This document shows, piece by piece, positions 19,022-29,285 of a stretch of 64,000 nucleotides of DNA. A model generated the notes under the pieces. The model searched no databases, was not told where the DNA came from, and worked only from the letters and a program-made list of their open reading frames with translations. Made by a program: the position numbers and the translations under genes. The DNA comes from Mycobacterium asiaticum DSM 44297 (lineage in GTDB: Bacteria; Actinomycetota; Actinomycetes; Mycobacteriales; Mycobacteriaceae): NCBI RefSeq assembly GCF_000613245.1, contig NZ_HG964936.1, positions 318,521 to 382,520 of the forward strand, given 5' to 3'. How positions within the stretch are numbered: position 1 is the first letter of the stretch; every line of letters starts with the position of its first letter.

Positions 19022-21049
19022 CTACGACCGGCGGCCCAGCGTCCGCCACAGGAACGAGTAACTCAACGCAGATTTGAATGCGAGCTGCTCATTGTCGGCC
19101 GCGCCGCCGTGGCCGCCCTCGATGTTCTCGTAATACCAGACCGGTTGGCCGAGTGCCTCCAGGGCGGCCGTCATCTTGCGGGCATGCCCCGGATGCACCC
19201 GGTCGTCGCGCGTGGACGTGGTCATCAGTATCGGCGGGTACTTCCGATCGCCCGAAATGTTCTGGTATGGCGAGTATTCGGAGATGAACGCCCAGTCGTC
19301 GGGGTTGTCGGGGTCGCCGTACTCGGCCACCCAGGAGGCTCCGGCCAGCAGCAGGTGGTAGCGCTTCATGTCGAGCAGCGGCACACTGCAGACCAGCGCG
19401 CCGAATTTCTCCGGGTACTTGGTCAGCATGATGCCCATCAGCAGTCCACCGTTGCTGCCTCCCTGGGCGCCGAGTTGGTCAACGGTGGTGATGCCGCGCG
19501 CCACCAGATCGTCTGCCACGGCGGCGAAGTCCTCGGCCACCTTGTGCCGGCCCTCGCGCATCGCCTGGGTGTGCCAGCCCGGTCCGTACTCACCGCCGCC
19601 GCGGATGTTGGCCAGCACGTAGGTGCCGCCACGCGCGAGCCACAAACGGCCCAGCACTCCGCTGTAACCCGGCGTGTTCGACGTCTCGAACCCGCCATAA
19701 CCATAGAGCAGGGTGGGGGTCGGCCCTTGGCTGTCATCGGGGCGCACCACGAAATAAGGGATCGGTGTCCCGTCCTTCGATGCCACGAAATGTTGTGTCA
19801 CGGATATGTTTTCGGCATCGAAGAACGACGGCGCGGATTTGATCTGCTCTAATGCTTCCGCGCCCGTGCCACGCAACAGGCGGGACGGTGCCGTGAACCC
19901 GCTGGAATCCAGGAAGAACTCGTCGCCGGTGTCGTCGGCGGCAACGACCACGGTGTTGGTCGACTCTGGCAGGCCCTGGACCGGTTCGCGCTGCCAAGTC
20001 CCCGGGCTGACGATATCGACTCGGCTGGCGACGTCGGCCAGCGAAACGAGCAGCAGCCGGTCCTTGGTCCATGCGTAGTGGTACAGGCAGGTGTGCTCGT
20101 CCGGCTCGAAAACTACCTGTAAATTCCGTGCGCCACCGAGGAATTCGTCATAGTTAGCGGCCAGCAGGGAACCGGCGCGGTACGTCGTCCCCCCGACGGA
20201 CCAGTCCGTGCGCAGCTCGATCAGGAGCCACTCGCGGTGCACCGAGATGCTGCTGGCGTCAGTCGGGACATCGATGGAAACCAGTTCCGCGCCCCGCAGC
20301 TCGTAACGCTGCCGGTTCCAGAAGTCCAGCGAGCGCCCGACGAAGGTGCGTTCGAATCCCGGTGTGCGGTCAGTGGAACCACCGGCGCTGACGTCGGTGC
20401 GGGCTCCCTCGAAGACAGTCTCGGCGTCTGTCAGCGGTGTGCCGCGGCGCCACCGCTTGAGGATCCGCGGGTAACCGGACTCGGTCAACGAGTCCGGCCC
20501 GAAGTCGGTGCCCACCAGCACGGTGTCCGGGTCGTCCCAGCCGGTCTGCGACTTGGCTTCCGGCAATTCGAACCCGTCGCTGACGAATTCGCGTGTCCGC
20601 ATGTCGAATTCGCGCACGATCACCGCGTCCGACCCGCCGGGGGACAGGCTGATCAGTGCACGGGTGAGCTCCGGTTCGAGGACGTCCGCCCCGGCCCACA
20701 CCCAGTTTCTGCCGTCGGCCCGGCCCAGTTCGTCGACATCGATGAGGACGTCCCATTCCGGAGAATCGGTGCGGTAGCTATCCAGCGTGGTACGCCGCCA
20801 CAGCCCGCGCGGGTTGGTGGCGTCGCGCCAGAAGTCGTACAAGTAGTCGCCGCGCCGGCGCACGTAGGGAATCCGGGCGTCGGTGTCGAGCACCTCCAGC
20901 GCCTGCACGCGCATCGTCTCGAAGTCGTCGTCGCAGAACTGCGCCTTGGTCGGCTCGTTGCGGGCGCGGACCCAGTCGAGGGCCTCGTCACCGGTGACTT
21001 CCTCGAGCCAGAGGTACGGGTCTTCAGCGTCAGATGCCATGGCTGCCAT
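19022..21049 (-). CDS. prolyl oligopeptidase family serine peptidase (Rv0457c-like)
   Basis: 675 residues from ATG 21049 (a second ATG at 21040 is equally possible; neither has a clear Shine-Dalgarno). The N-terminal seven-blade propeller begins [18 protein letters not shown]. The C-terminal alpha/beta-hydrolase domain has the nucleophile elbow GGSNGGLL, the Asp segment [13 protein letters not shown] and the catalytic His in EGGHGG. It cleaves short peptides after proline. No signal peptide, so cytosolic. Length agrees with 673 in M. tuberculosis. Confidence 0.93.
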   Translation of the reverse strand: MAAMASDAEDPYLWLEEVTGDEALDWVRARNEPTKAQFCDDDFETMRVQALEVLDTDARIPYVRRRGDYLYDFWRDATNPRGLWRRTTLDSYRTDSPEWDVLIDVDELGRADGRNWVWAGADVLEPELTRALISLSPGGSDAVIVREFDMRTREFVSDGFELPEAKSQTGWDDPDTVLVGTDFGPDSLTESGYPRILKRWRRGTPLTDAETVFEGARTDVSAGGSTDRTPGFERTFVGRSLDFWNRQRYELRGAELVSIDVPTDASSISVHREWLLIELRTDWSVGGTTYRAGSLLAANYDEFLGGARNLQVVFEPDEHTCLYHYAWTKDRLLLVSLADVASRVDIVSPGTWQREPVQGLPESTNTVVVAADDTGDEFFLDSSGFTAPSRLLRGTGAEALEQIKSAPSFFDAENISVTQHFVASKDGTPIPYFVVRPDDSQGPTPTLLYGYGGFETSNTPGYSGVLGRLWLARGGTYVLANIRGGGEYGPGWHTQAMREGRHKVAEDFAAVADDLVARGITTVDQLGAQGGSNGGLLMGIMLTKYPEKFGALVCSVPLLDMKRYHLLLAGASWVAEYGDPDNPDDWAFISEYSPYQNISGDRKYPPILMTTSTRDDRVHPGHARKMTAALEALGQPVWYYENIEGGHGGAADNEQLAFKSALSYSFLWRTLGRRS

Positions 21050-21105
21050 TGTGGTCCCGGCGGTACTGTGAGCTGTATTACATGAACCGAAAGAGGAGCC
21101 GAGAG

Positions 21106-22629
21106 ATGCCTGTCTTTGCACGTCCGGGTGATTCCGGGGCGCTCATGTCCTACGAATCGCGGTACGGGAACTTCATCGGCGGCGAGTGGGTCGCGCCCGC
21201 GGCGGGCCGCTACTTCGAGAACCCCACACCGGTCACCGGTCAGCCGTTCTGCGAGATCCCCCGCTCCGATGAAACCGACATCGAGAAGGCGCTCGATGCG
21301 GCGCACGCCGCCGCGCCCGCGTGGGGCAAGACCTCGCCCGCAGAGCGCGCGGCCATCCTGAACAAGATCGCGGACCGCATCGATGCGAACGCGCACGCGT
21401 TGGCCGTCGCGGAGGTGTGGGACAACGGCAAACCGGTCCGCGAGGCCATCGCCGCCGACATCCCGTTGGCCGCCGACCATTTCCGCTACTTCGCGGCGGC
21501 GATTCGCGCCCAGGAGGGCGCCTTGTCCCAGATCGACGAGGACACGGTGGCCTATCACTTCCACGAACCGCTCGGCGTCGTCGGGCAGATCATCCCGTGG
21601 AACTTCCCGATCCTGATGGGCGCCTGGAAGCTGGCACCAGCGCTGGCGGCGGGCAACGCGATCGTGCTCAAGCCGGCCGAACAGACCCCGGCCTCGATCC
21701 TGTTCCTGATGTCCCTGATCGGTGATCTGCTGCCGCCCGGCGTCGTCAACATCGTCAACGGATTCGGCGCCGAAGCCGGGAAACCGTTGGCCTCCAGCGA
21801 CCGGATCGCCAAGATCGCCTTCACCGGGGAAACCACCACAGGGCGACTGATCATGCAGTACGCCTCGCAAAACCTGATCCCGGTCACCCTGGAACTTGGC
21901 GGCAAGAGCCCGAACATCTTCTTCTCCGACGTGATGGCGGCCAACGACGACTTCCAGGACAAGGCGCTGGAAGGCTTCACGATGTTCGCCCTCAATCAGG
22001 GCGAGGTGTGCACGTGCCCGTCGCGCAGCCTGATCCAGTCCGAAATTCACGACGAGTTCCTGGAACTGGCGGCCATCCGCACCAAAGCGGTCCGCCAGGG
22101 CGACCCGCTGGACACCGAGACGATGCTCGGGTCGCAGGCCTCCAACGACCAGCTGGAAAAGATCCTGTCGTACATCGAGATCGGCAAGGGTGAGGGCGCG
22201 AAGATCATCACCGGCGGCGAGCGCGCCGAGCTGGGCGGCGACCTGTCCGGCGGCTACTACGTACAGCCGACGATCTTCACCGGAAACAACAAGATGCGGA
22301 TCTTCCAGGAGGAGATCTTCGGCCCGGTGGTGGCGGTGACGCCGTTTGACACCTACGCCGACGCGATGGGGATCGCCAACGACACCCTGTACGGCCTCGG
22401 CGCGGGAGTGTGGAGCCGGGACGGCAACACCGCCTACCGAGCCGGCCGGGAGATCAAGGCCGGACGGGTGTGGGTGAACTGCTACCACGTTTATCCGCCG
22501 CACTCAGCCTTCGGCGGCTACAAGCAGTCGGGCTTCGGTCGCGAGGGCCACAAGATGGCGCTCGAGCATTACCAACAGACCAAGAATTTGCTGACCTCCT
22601 ACTCCGACAAGGCGCTGGGATTCTTCTGA
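21106..22629 (+). CDS. NAD-dependent aldehyde dehydrogenase (Rv0458-like)
   Basis: 507 residues from ATG 21106, with a GAGGAG Shine-Dalgarno eight bases upstream. ALDH signatures: [21 protein letters not shown], the glutamate motif LELGGKSPN and the catalytic cysteine in [11 protein letters not shown]. The paired cysteines CTC and the C-terminal form fit the AldA/ExaC class that oxidises acetaldehyde and short aldehydes. Its stop overlaps the start of the DUF779 gene (TGATG), and such pairs are conserved in many bacteria. Confidence 0.93.
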   Translation: MPVFARPGDSGALMSYESRYGNFIGGEWVAPAAGRYFENPTPVTGQPFCEIPRSDETDIEKALDAAHAAAPAWGKTSPAERAAILNKIADRIDANAHALAVAEVWDNGKPVREAIAADIPLAADHFRYFAAAIRAQEGALSQIDEDTVAYHFHEPLGVVGQIIPWNFPILMGAWKLAPALAAGNAIVLKPAEQTPASILFLMSLIGDLLPPGVVNIVNGFGAEAGKPLASSDRIAKIAFTGETTTGRLIMQYASQNLIPVTLELGGKSPNIFFSDVMAANDDFQDKALEGFTMFALNQGEVCTCPSRSLIQSEIHDEFLELAAIRTKAVRQGDPLDTETMLGSQASNDQLEKILSYIEIGKGEGAKIITGGERAELGGDLSGGYYVQPTIFTGNNKMRIFQEEIFGPVVAVTPFDTYADAMGIANDTLYGLGAGVWSRDGNTAYRAGREIKAGRVWVNCYHVYPPHSAFGGYKQSGFGREGHKMALEHYQQTKNLLTSYSDKALGFF

Positions 22630-23114
22630 TGGACGCTCCGCCCGGGGCGCTCATCACCACCGGGGCGGCCGCGCTGCTGACTCGCCTGCAGGAACGGCAC
22701 GGCCCGGTGATGTTCCACCAGTCCGGCGGTTGCTGTGACGGGTCTTCGCCGATGTGTTACCCGCGCGGCGACTTCCTGGTCGGCGACCGCGACGTCCTGT
22801 TGGGCGTGCTCGACGTGGGGGAGGAGGGTGTGCCCGTTTGGATCTCGGGTCCGCAGTACCAGACGTGGAAACACACCCAACTGGTCATCGACCTGGTGCC
22901 CGGACGGGGCGGCGGGTTCAGCCTGGAGGCACCCGAAGGGGTGCGGTTTCTCAGTCGCGGGCGGGTCTACAGCGACGCCGAGAAGCAGTTGGTACAGGCC
23001 GCTCCGGTGATCACCGGAGCGGCCTACGAACGCGGTGAGCGACCCTCGGTACGTGGCTTCGTGGTGGATCCGCGGGACGCGCCGGACGCGCCGGGAACGT
23101 GCCCGATCCCGTAG
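22629..23114 (+). CDS. DUF779 family protein, aldehyde dehydrogenase partner (Rv0459-like)
   Basis: 161 residues. It carries the DUF779 core FHQSGGCCDGSSPMCYP, with a CC-x5-C cysteine cluster, and DVLLGVLDV. The ATG lies inside the stop of the aldehyde dehydrogenase gene, so the two are translationally coupled. The family always travels with acetaldehyde dehydrogenases, and its biochemical role is unknown; the cysteine cluster suggests metal or thiol chemistry. Confidence 0.9.
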   Translation: MDAPPGALITTGAAALLTRLQERHGPVMFHQSGGCCDGSSPMCYPRGDFLVGDRDVLLGVLDVGEEGVPVWISGPQYQTWKHTQLVIDLVPGRGGGFSLEAPEGVRFLSRGRVYSDAEKQLVQAAPVITGAAYERGERPSVRGFVVDPRDAPDAPGTCPIP

Positions 23115-23139
23115 CGGAGACTCAGTAAAGTCGTACACC

Positions 23140-23415
23140 GTGATTCCGCTTCCGCGTGCGTGGCTGCTGGCCAGCGCCCTGCTGATCGGGAGTGCGGTTG
23201 GGCAACTGCTCGGCGTCGTCTCCAGCCTGCTGGTGCACCGGATGCGTCCGGATGTGGCAATTGCCCTGGTCGTCGGGATCCCGAGCCTGATCGGGCTGTC
23301 GGTGATCTTGTTCTCCGGACGTCGGTGGGTGACGATGCTCGGCGCGGGGATCCTCGCGTTGTCGCCCGGTTGGCTGGGCATGCTGGTCGCGTTGCGGGTC
23401 GTCGCCGGTGGCTGA
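23140..23415 (+). CDS. small hydrophobic membrane protein (Rv0460-like)
   Basis: 91 residues from GTG 23140 (MIPLPRAWLLASALLIGS). Three hydrophobic segments at about 6-28, 38-58 and 65-88. Function unknown. The start is supported by the M. tuberculosis homolog; an in-frame upstream extension runs back into the DUF779 gene. Its end overlaps the next gene by 8 bases. Confidence 0.75.
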   Translation: MIPLPRAWLLASALLIGSAVGQLLGVVSSLLVHRMRPDVAIALVVGIPSLIGLSVILFSGRRWVTMLGAGILALSPGWLGMLVALRVVAGG

Positions 23416-24034
23416 CGACAAGGCGGACGACGAACGCGTCTCGAGCCCGGGAACCGAACCCTTCGTACCGGACTTCGACAGCGGTGAGGTGCCGCTGGCC
23501 GCGGAGTACGACGCCGGCGAGCCTTCGGTGCCGTTCGTGCCGAACTTCGACGACACGGACTCCCAGCCGGTTCTCCCATTGCCAGGCCTGGACGAGCCGG
23601 CCAAGAAGGCCGAGCCGGAGCCGCAGGAGCAGCCCGCACCGGTGGCCGCCCCGGCGGTGCCGGACGCGACGGCCGAGACACCGGGTCCGGTCGTCGTCCC
23701 GGGTCGCTACCTCTACCTGAAGTGGTGGAAGTTGATGTTGGTGCTACTCGGTGTGTGGTTTTTCGCCGCGGTGTTCGGGCTGAGTTTGTACTACTGGTGG
23801 TACCACACCCTCGACAAGACGCCGCCGGTGTTCGCGGTGTTCGTCTACGTCATGGCCTGCTCGGTGGCTGGGCCGGTCCTGGCGATGGTGAAAGGCAAAC
23901 CGCTGATTGCCGCGCTGTCGATCGCTGTGATGTCGGCACCATTCGCCTCCGTGGCCGCGGCGGCACCGCTGTATGGGTCCTATTACTGCGAGCGGGTGAC
24001 GACTCCGTGTTTGATGGGCGTGCTCCCGTACTGA
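23408..24034 (+). CDS. membrane protein with acidic proline-rich N-terminus (Rv0461-like)
   Basis: 208 residues. The first 100 or so are acidic and proline-rich with repeated FVPDFD / FVPNFDD elements and are surely disordered. Three hydrophobic segments follow (about 108-130, 138-158, 162-185). The start GTG lies within the previous gene. No function known. M. tuberculosis has a shorter homolog (174 residues), the difference lying in the disordered part. Confidence 0.78.
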   Translation: MADDKADDERVSSPGTEPFVPDFDSGEVPLAAEYDAGEPSVPFVPNFDDTDSQPVLPLPGLDEPAKKAEPEPQEQPAPVAAPAVPDATAETPGPVVVPGRYLYLKWWKLMLVLLGVWFFAAVFGLSLYYWWYHTLDKTPPVFAVFVYVMACSVAGPVLAMVKGKPLIAALSIAVMSAPFASVAAAAPLYGSYYCERVTTPCLMGVLPY

Positions 24035-24082
24035 GTCTCAATAGGTGGTGACCTGGGGGCACCTCCCGCTTGCGGCGGGACT

Positions 24083-24282
24083 ACGCCCCGCTTCGCCGCG
24101 CTGGCGATCACCACGGGGCCCGATGGCGGTGAGCCGCTGCGCCCCGCTTCGCGGCGTTGGCGATCACCACGGGGCCCGATGGTGGTGACCCGCTGCGCCC
24201 CGCTTCGCGGCGCTGGCGATCACCACGGGGCCCGATGGTGGTGAGCCGCTGCGCCGCGCTTCGCGGCGCTGGCGATCACCAC
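24083..24282. repeat. 56-bp tandem repeat, about 3.6 copies, in the lpdC leader (MIRU/VNTR-like)
   Basis: The anchor GGCGATCACCAC recurs at 24103, 24159, 24215 and 24271, exactly 56 bp apart. Full copies differ at only two or three positions. Each unit holds TCACCAC paired with GTGGTGA and a GC-rich arm (GCCGCG-CTT-CGCGGC in the last copy), so each can form hairpins. The array ends 12 bases before the lpdC start. Because 56 is not a multiple of three it is not a coding repeat. Copy number is likely to vary among strains. Confidence 0.85.
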
Positions 24283-24294
24283 TAGGGTGAACTG

Positions 24295-25704
24295 GTGACT
24301 TCTCACTATGACGTCGTCGTTCTCGGAGCAGGTCCCGGCGGATATGTGGCGGCCATTCGCGCCGCACAACTCGGCCTGAACACCGCAATCGTCGAGCCCA
24401 AGTACTGGGGCGGGGTCTGCCTCAACGTCGGCTGCATCCCGTCGAAGGCGTTGCTGCGCAACGCCGAACTGGCGCACATCTTCACCAAGGAAGCCAAGGT
24501 CTTCGGCATCAGCGGGGAGGCCACCTTCGACTTCGGAGTGGCCTACGACCGCAGCCGCAAGGTGGCCGAGGGCCGGGTGGCCGGCGTGCACTTCCTAATG
24601 AAGAAGAACAAGATCACCGAGATTCACGGCTACGGCCGATTCACCGATTCGCACACGCTGGCGGTGGAACTCAACGACGACGGCGGGACCGAAGAGGTCA
24701 CGTTCGACCACGCCATCATCGCCACCGGCAGCAGCACCCGACTCGTCCCAGGCACGTCGCTGTCGGAGAACGTGGTGACCTACGAGAAGCTCATCCTGAC
24801 CCGCGAGCTGCCGAAGTCGATCATCATCGCCGGCGCCGGCGCCATCGGCATGGAGTTCGGCTACGTGCTGAAGAACTACGGCGTCGACGTCACCATCGTC
24901 GAGTTCCTGCCCCGCGCGCTGCCCAACGAGGACGCCGACGCGTCCAAGGAGATCGAGAGAGCGTTCAAGAAACTCGGCGTCAAGATCCTGACCGGCACCA
25001 AAGTCGAATCGATAACTGACAGCGGCTCTAGCGAAGGCGGGGTCACCGTCAGCATCAGCAAGGACGGTAAGTCCGACGAGCTTAAGGCCGAAAAGGTGTT
25101 GCAGGCCATCGGGTTTGCGCCCAATGTCGAGGGCTACGGCCTGGACAAGGCGGGCGTCGAGCTGACCGACCGCAAGGCCATCGGCATCACCGACTACATG
25201 CAGACCAGCGTCTCGCACATCTATGCGATCGGCGACGTCACCGCTAAATTGCAGCTCGCGCACGTGGCCGAGGCCCAGGGCGTGGTAGCCGCCGAAACCA
25301 TTGCCGGCGCAGAGACTTTGGCGCTCGGCGACTACCGCATGATGCCGCGCGCCACGTTCTGCCAGCCAAACGTGGCCAGCTTCGGACTCACCGAACAACA
25401 GGCTCGCGACGAGGGCTACGACGTGGTGGTCGCGAAGTTCCCTTTCACCGCAAATGCCAAGGCACACGGCGTCGGGGACCCGAGCGGCTTCGTCAAACTG
25501 ATCGCCGACGCCAAGTACGGCGAATTGATCGGCGGGCACCTGGTCGGCCACGACGTGTCCGAGCTGTTGCCGGAGCTCACCCTCGCCCAGAAGTGGGACC
25601 TCACCGCAACCGAACTGGCCCGCAACGTGCACACGCACCCGACCATGTCCGAGGCGCTACAGGAGTGCTTCCACGGCCTGGTCGGTCACATGATCAACTT
25701 CTAA
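24295..25704 (+). CDS. lpdC: dihydrolipoamide dehydrogenase
   Basis: 469 residues from GTG, with AGGGTGA upstream. FAD-binding GAGPGGY at 11-17, redox-active CLNVGC (C42/C47), NAD-binding [10 protein letters not shown] in the middle, and the dimer-interface HTHPTMSE with catalytic H448 and E453. It reoxidises lipoyl groups in pyruvate dehydrogenase, branched-chain dehydrogenase and the peroxynitrite reductase system. The leader carries a 56-bp tandem repeat. Confidence 0.97.
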   Translation: MTSHYDVVVLGAGPGGYVAAIRAAQLGLNTAIVEPKYWGGVCLNVGCIPSKALLRNAELAHIFTKEAKVFGISGEATFDFGVAYDRSRKVAEGRVAGVHFLMKKNKITEIHGYGRFTDSHTLAVELNDDGGTEEVTFDHAIIATGSSTRLVPGTSLSENVVTYEKLILTRELPKSIIIAGAGAIGMEFGYVLKNYGVDVTIVEFLPRALPNEDADASKEIERAFKKLGVKILTGTKVESITDSGSSEGGVTVSISKDGKSDELKAEKVLQAIGFAPNVEGYGLDKAGVELTDRKAIGITDYMQTSVSHIYAIGDVTAKLQLAHVAEAQGVVAAETIAGAETLALGDYRMMPRATFCQPNVASFGLTEQQARDEGYDVVVAKFPFTANAKAHGVGDPSGFVKLIADAKYGELIGGHLVGHDVSELLPELTLAQKWDLTATELARNVHTHPTMSEALQECFHGLVGHMINF

Positions 25705-25707
25705 AGC

Positions 25708-25980
25708 ATGCGGACCGAGACCGTTATCGGCGCGATCGGCGGGCTGATCGCCGGCTACATCTTCTGGCTGGCGGCCATCACCGTCGGCGACGACGTCACC
25801 ACGGTGAGCAAGTGGAGCCTGGCGGTGCTGGTGCTCTCCGTGGCGTTGGCGGTCGGCGCGGTGATCGGCGGTCTGTTGATGCGGTGGCGCCGCAAGTACG
25901 GGTGGTCGGCGTTCGTGTTCGGGCTGCCGATCGCCCCCGTCACACTGACATTGGCGGTGCTGGCCAACCTCTATCTCTGA
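25708..25980 (+). CDS. small membrane protein (Rv0463-like)
   Basis: 90 residues with three hydrophobic helices (about 3-22, 31-53, 64-88), starting 3 bases after the lpdC stop. The short spacing indicates co-transcription with lpdC. No function known. Confidence 0.8.
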   Translation: MRTETVIGAIGGLIAGYIFWLAAITVGDDVTTVSKWSLAVLVLSVALAVGAVIGGLLMRWRRKYGWSAFVFGLPIAPVTLTLAVLANLYL

Positions 25981-26061
25981 GCTCTTTGTGCTAGCCGACC
26001 GTGGGCCTTGCGCATGACAAACTAGGCTCGCGCCGCCACAGCCGCCACGCTCGGCGCGGTG

Positions 26062-26628
26062 CTACTGAGGGTTGTCCAGCGGTATCGCCAGCGCGGAGAT
26101 GGTGGCCGCCAGGCCGTCGTACTGGGTTGCGAGCAAACAGAATTCGATCAACCGCGCTCGGTTGAGGTGGCTGGCCAGCTCGCGCCAGGTCGCGTCGGTG
26201 ATGGTGCGGTTCTTGATCAGCTCGTCGGTCGCGGCCAGCAGCGCCTTCTGGCGCGCGCTGAGCACCCGGCGGGGACCGTCACCGTCGGGTGTGTCCGGCC
26301 AGGCGAAGATCGCGGCCTGGGTCTGCGCATCCAGCCCCGCCTTCAGCGCCATCCCGCGATGGTGCTGTAGCTCGTACTCGCAGGACCGCAGGTGCGCCAC
26401 CCGCAGGATCACCAATTCAGTGTCGATCGTCGGCAACCGCCCCCGCATCAGGCGTGCGGAGTAGACCGCCCAGGTCCAAAACAGCGACTGGCGCGAACCC
26501 AACGTGGTGAACAGGTGCATCTCCGGTGCCCGCACCTTGCGGGCGGCCAGCTTGGCCACCACCCAGTTGATCGGACCGAGTTGACGGAACCGGCCCGACG
26601 GGATGCGCGCGACCTGGTTGCCACTCAT
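26062..26628 (-). CDS. carboxymuconolactone decarboxylase/AhpD-like protein (Rv0464c-like)
   Basis: 188 residues from ATG 26628, whose ATGA overlaps the ramB stop. The AhpD-like core is RVAHLRSCEYELQHHRGMALKAG, where only one cysteine of the usual CxxC remains (C-x6-HH), so thiol-disulfide activity is uncertain. Members act as alkylhydroperoxidase partners or decarboxylases. Translational coupling to RamB suggests a link to acetate or glyoxylate metabolism. Confidence 0.85.
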   Translation of the reverse strand: MSGNQVARIPSGRFRQLGPINWVVAKLAARKVRAPEMHLFTTLGSRQSLFWTWAVYSARLMRGRLPTIDTELVILRVAHLRSCEYELQHHRGMALKAGLDAQTQAAIFAWPDTPDGDGPRRVLSARQKALLAATDELIKNRTITDATWRELASHLNRARLIEFCLLATQYDGLAATISALAIPLDNPQ

Positions 26629-28043
26629 GCCTGACGCACCAGGTAAGGCGACACGGTGCTGCGGTGCTCGTCGATATCGAGCGCGCGCCCGAGCGCAGGA
26701 AAGGCCCGCTGTGGACAGTTGTCGCGTTCGCAGACTCGGCAACCCGCGCCGATCGGTGTCGCAATGTCACCCGACAAGTCGAGTCCTTCCGAGTAGACGA
26801 GCCGGTGCGCGTGGCGCAGTTCGCAACCGAGCCCGATCGCGAAGGTTTTTCCGGGCTGACCATACCGGGCCGCGCGCCGTTCGACGGTGCGGGCCACCCA
26901 CATGTAATTGCGGCCGTCAGGCATCTGCGCGATCTGTACCAGGATCTTGCCGGGGTTGGCGAAGGTTTCGTAGACGTTCCACAGCGGGCAGGTGCCGCCG
27001 GTGGAAGAGAAGTGAAAACCCGTGGCGGACTGCCTCTTTGACATGTTTCCAGCCCGGTCGACCCGGACGAAGGACAGCGGCACACCACGCACCGAGGGGC
27101 GCTGCAGCGTCGAAAGCCGGTGCGCAATGGTCTCATAGCTCACCGCATAGAACGCCGACAGGCGCTCGACGTCGTAGCGGAAGTTCTCGGCGACGTCGTG
27201 GAATTGCCGGTAGGGCAGCACCGTCGCCGCGGCAAAGTAGTTGGCGAGTCCCAGCCGGGCCAGCTTGCGGGATTCGTCGCTGGTGAATTTGCCCTCCTCG
27301 ACCAGACCGTCGATCAGGTCGCCGAATTCCAGATACGCCAACTCGGCGGCCATCTTGAACACTTGCTGTCCCCAGGCCAGGTGGTTGCTGATCTCCAGCG
27401 TTTTCGTAGTGGGATCGAACCGGTGCAGCACTTTGTCGCCCAGGTCGATGCGCCTGGTGATGTGCACCCCATGCACCTCGGTGAGTCTGCGCGTCAGCTC
27501 TTGAGCCAGGTCGGCGTGATGCAATCGCATCTTGACGGTCAGCTCTTCGGCCGCGGTGTCGAGCTGGTGCAGGTAGTTCTGGCGTTCGTAGAAGTAGTCG
27601 CGCACCTCTTCGTGCGGCATGGTGATGGACCCGCTGCCACTGCTGCCGTCGAAGTAGCGCTCCTCGGTGGCCGCGGCCAGCTGCGCCGTGGTGATCCGGT
27701 AGCGCCGGTGCAGGTTCACGACGGCCCGCGCCAGCGCCGGGTGAGCGTTGACCATCTCGGCGATCTCGGTGGGGTCGACGTCGATGTCCAGGTCGCGGTC
27801 CATCGTCACTTCGCGGAGTTCGGCGACCAGTCGGGTGTCGTCCTGGGACGCGAAGAACGTCGCGTCGACGCCGAACACCTCGGTGATCCGCAACAACACG
27901 GCCACGGTCAGGGGACGGACGTCGTGCTCGATCTGGTTGAGATAGCTCGGCGAAATGTCCAGCATCTGCGCCAGCGCCGCCTGGCTGAACCCGCGCTCGC
28001 TGCGCAGCTGGCGAATGCGTGCTCCCACGAACGTCTTGGACAC
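26625..28043 (-). CDS. ramB: transcriptional regulator RamB of the glyoxylate shunt
   Basis: 472 residues from GTG 28043 (VSKTFVGARIRQLRSERGFS), matching the 474-residue M. tuberculosis protein. XRE helix-turn-helix at about 5-60, then a ScfR-type ligand domain, with a C-terminal cysteine cluster GAGCRVCERDNCPQRAFPAL. RamB represses icl1 and its own gene. An in-frame ATG at 28151 would add 36 residues but would place the putative operator inside the gene, so I reject it. Confidence 0.95.
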   Translation of the reverse strand: MSKTFVGARIRQLRSERGFSQAALAQMLDISPSYLNQIEHDVRPLTVAVLLRITEVFGVDATFFASQDDTRLVAELREVTMDRDLDIDVDPTEIAEMVNAHPALARAVVNLHRRYRITTAQLAAATEERYFDGSSGSGSITMPHEEVRDYFYERQNYLHQLDTAAEELTVKMRLHHADLAQELTRRLTEVHGVHITRRIDLGDKVLHRFDPTTKTLEISNHLAWGQQVFKMAAELAYLEFGDLIDGLVEEGKFTSDESRKLARLGLANYFAAATVLPYRQFHDVAENFRYDVERLSAFYAVSYETIAHRLSTLQRPSVRGVPLSFVRVDRAGNMSKRQSATGFHFSSTGGTCPLWNVYETFANPGKILVQIAQMPDGRNYMWVARTVERRAARYGQPGKTFAIGLGCELRHAHRLVYSEGLDLSGDIATPIGAGCRVCERDNCPQRAFPALGRALDIDEHRSTVSPYLVRQA

Positions 28044-28062
28044 TTTGAGCAGCTTACCGGGG

Positions 28063-28085
28063 TTTGCGAAGACGCGCTTCGCAGA
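28063..28085. promoter_or_regulatory. putative RamB operator, autoregulation
   Basis: TTTGCGAA (28063-28070) and TTCGCAGA (28078-28085) form an imperfect inverted repeat 20 bases upstream of the ramB start. The half-site TTCGCAA is the same as the three copies upstream of icl1. Confidence 0.55.
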
Positions 28086-28205
28086 CTTGGCATGGCCAGC
28101 GGACTGGGATGCCGTTTGGTTTTTGCGGGCGGTCGTTGGCATGATTCGCATCGACGTCTCCGGGTAAACCGGGGGTTCACACGAGGAGGAAATGGGAGCA
28201 GCGCC

Positions 28206-29000
28206 GTGAGCCTGGACAAAAAGTTAATGCCGGTGCCCGACGGTCACCCCGACGTCTTCGATCGTGAATGGCCGCTTCGAGTTGGCGACATCGACCGCAC
28301 GGGCCGGCTGCGGCTCGACGCGGCATGCCGGCACATCCAGGACATCGGCCAGGACCAATTGCGCGAGATGGGGTTCGAGGAAACCCACCCGCTGTGGATC
28401 GTGCGCCGCACCATGGTCGACCTGATCCGTCCAATCGAGTTCCAGGACATGCTCCGCTGCCGGCGCTGGTGTTCGGGCACCTCGAATCGCTGGTGTGAGA
28501 TGCGGGTCAGGATTGACGGCCGCAAGGGCGGGCTGATCGAGTCCGAGGCGTTCTGGATCAACATCAACCGTGAGACCCAGATGCCCTCGCGTATCGCCGA
28601 CGATTTCCTCGCGGGTCTGCACAAGACCACCTCGGTGGACCGGCTTCGATGGAAGGGTTACCTGAAGCCCGGCGGTCGCGAAGACGCCACCGAGATCCAT
28701 GAGTTTCCCGTCCGCGTCACCGACATCGACCTGTTCGACCACATGAACAACTCCGTCTACTGGAGCGTGGTCGAGGACTACCTCGCCTCGCACACCGAGC
28801 TCTTGGACGCACCCTTGCGGGTCACCATCGAGCACGAGGCGCCGGTGGCGCTGGGCGACAAATTGGAGATCATCTCTCACATTCATCCGGCCGGCTCGAC
28901 CGAGAAGTTCGGACCCGGCCTGGCCGACCGCACTGTTACAACGCTCACATATGCGGTCGGCGACGAGACGAAGGCCGTCGCCGCGCTGTTCTCACTCTAA
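28206..29000 (+). CDS. acyl-ACP thioesterase (Rv0466-like)
   Basis: 264 residues from GTG 28206. Double hotdog: the first half is DREWPLRVGDIDRTGRLRLDA and NINRETQMPSRI, the second ITDIDLFDHMNNSVYW (VTDIDLFDHMNN in this copy), the classic FatA-like asparagine/histidine segment. It would release fatty acids from acyl carrier protein. It is divergent from ramB, so RamB bound between them could affect both. The frame is open far upstream, but the GTG agrees with the M. tuberculosis length of 264. Confidence 0.9.
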   Translation: MSLDKKLMPVPDGHPDVFDREWPLRVGDIDRTGRLRLDAACRHIQDIGQDQLREMGFEETHPLWIVRRTMVDLIRPIEFQDMLRCRRWCSGTSNRWCEMRVRIDGRKGGLIESEAFWININRETQMPSRIADDFLAGLHKTTSVDRLRWKGYLKPGGREDATEIHEFPVRVTDIDLFDHMNNSVYWSVVEDYLASHTELLDAPLRVTIEHEAPVALGDKLEIISHIHPAGSTEKFGPGLADRTVTTLTYAVGDETKAVAALFSL

Positions 29001-29088
29001 CCGTACGATTGTCCCGTTAAATCCCCGCTGACCTGCGGATTTTTGTTACCAGTGGGTAGCATCTGAAACGGTTAAGTAAAACGGTGCC

Positions 29089-29134
29089 TTCGCAAGATTC
29101 GCAAAATGACCAGAAGTCATAACTAAATTCGCAA
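29089..29134. promoter_or_regulatory. three TTCGCAA motifs upstream of icl1, putative RamB sites
   Basis: TTCGCAA occurs at 29089-29095, 29098-29104 and 29128-29134, the first two almost head to tail, 150-200 bases before icl1. In a genome of this GC content such clustering is unlikely by chance, and RamB is known to act at the icl1 promoter. Confidence 0.6.
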
Positions 29135-29285
29135 GTTAAATGGGTAGACCTGCGGGAATGCACTGTGCCAAGGTCGTGTTAGCACACCAGTGAAGTTCAG
29201 AGGGAAGTTGAGCCTGAAGCTTCCTGTCCGGTCCGGATGGCGGTGGCCATTCGCAATCAGTACGGAATTACCGTTAGGAGCAGCC

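Noticed and set aside
17586..19049. 487-codon minus-strand frame opposite DUF2254
   Set aside because: Glutamine- and arginine-rich shadow without domains; DUF2254 has membrane segments and family motifs.
24083..24282. CRISPR array
   Set aside because: The repeats are contiguous with no unique spacers and no cas genes nearby; it is a simple tandem repeat.
24164..24591. Minus-strand frames across the 56-bp repeat
   Set aside because: 56 is not divisible by three, so the frames shift from copy to copy, and the frames overlap lpdC.
27120..28205. Upstream in-frame extension of the thioesterase gene through ramB
   Set aside because: It is antisense to ramB; the GTG at 28206 matches the known family length.
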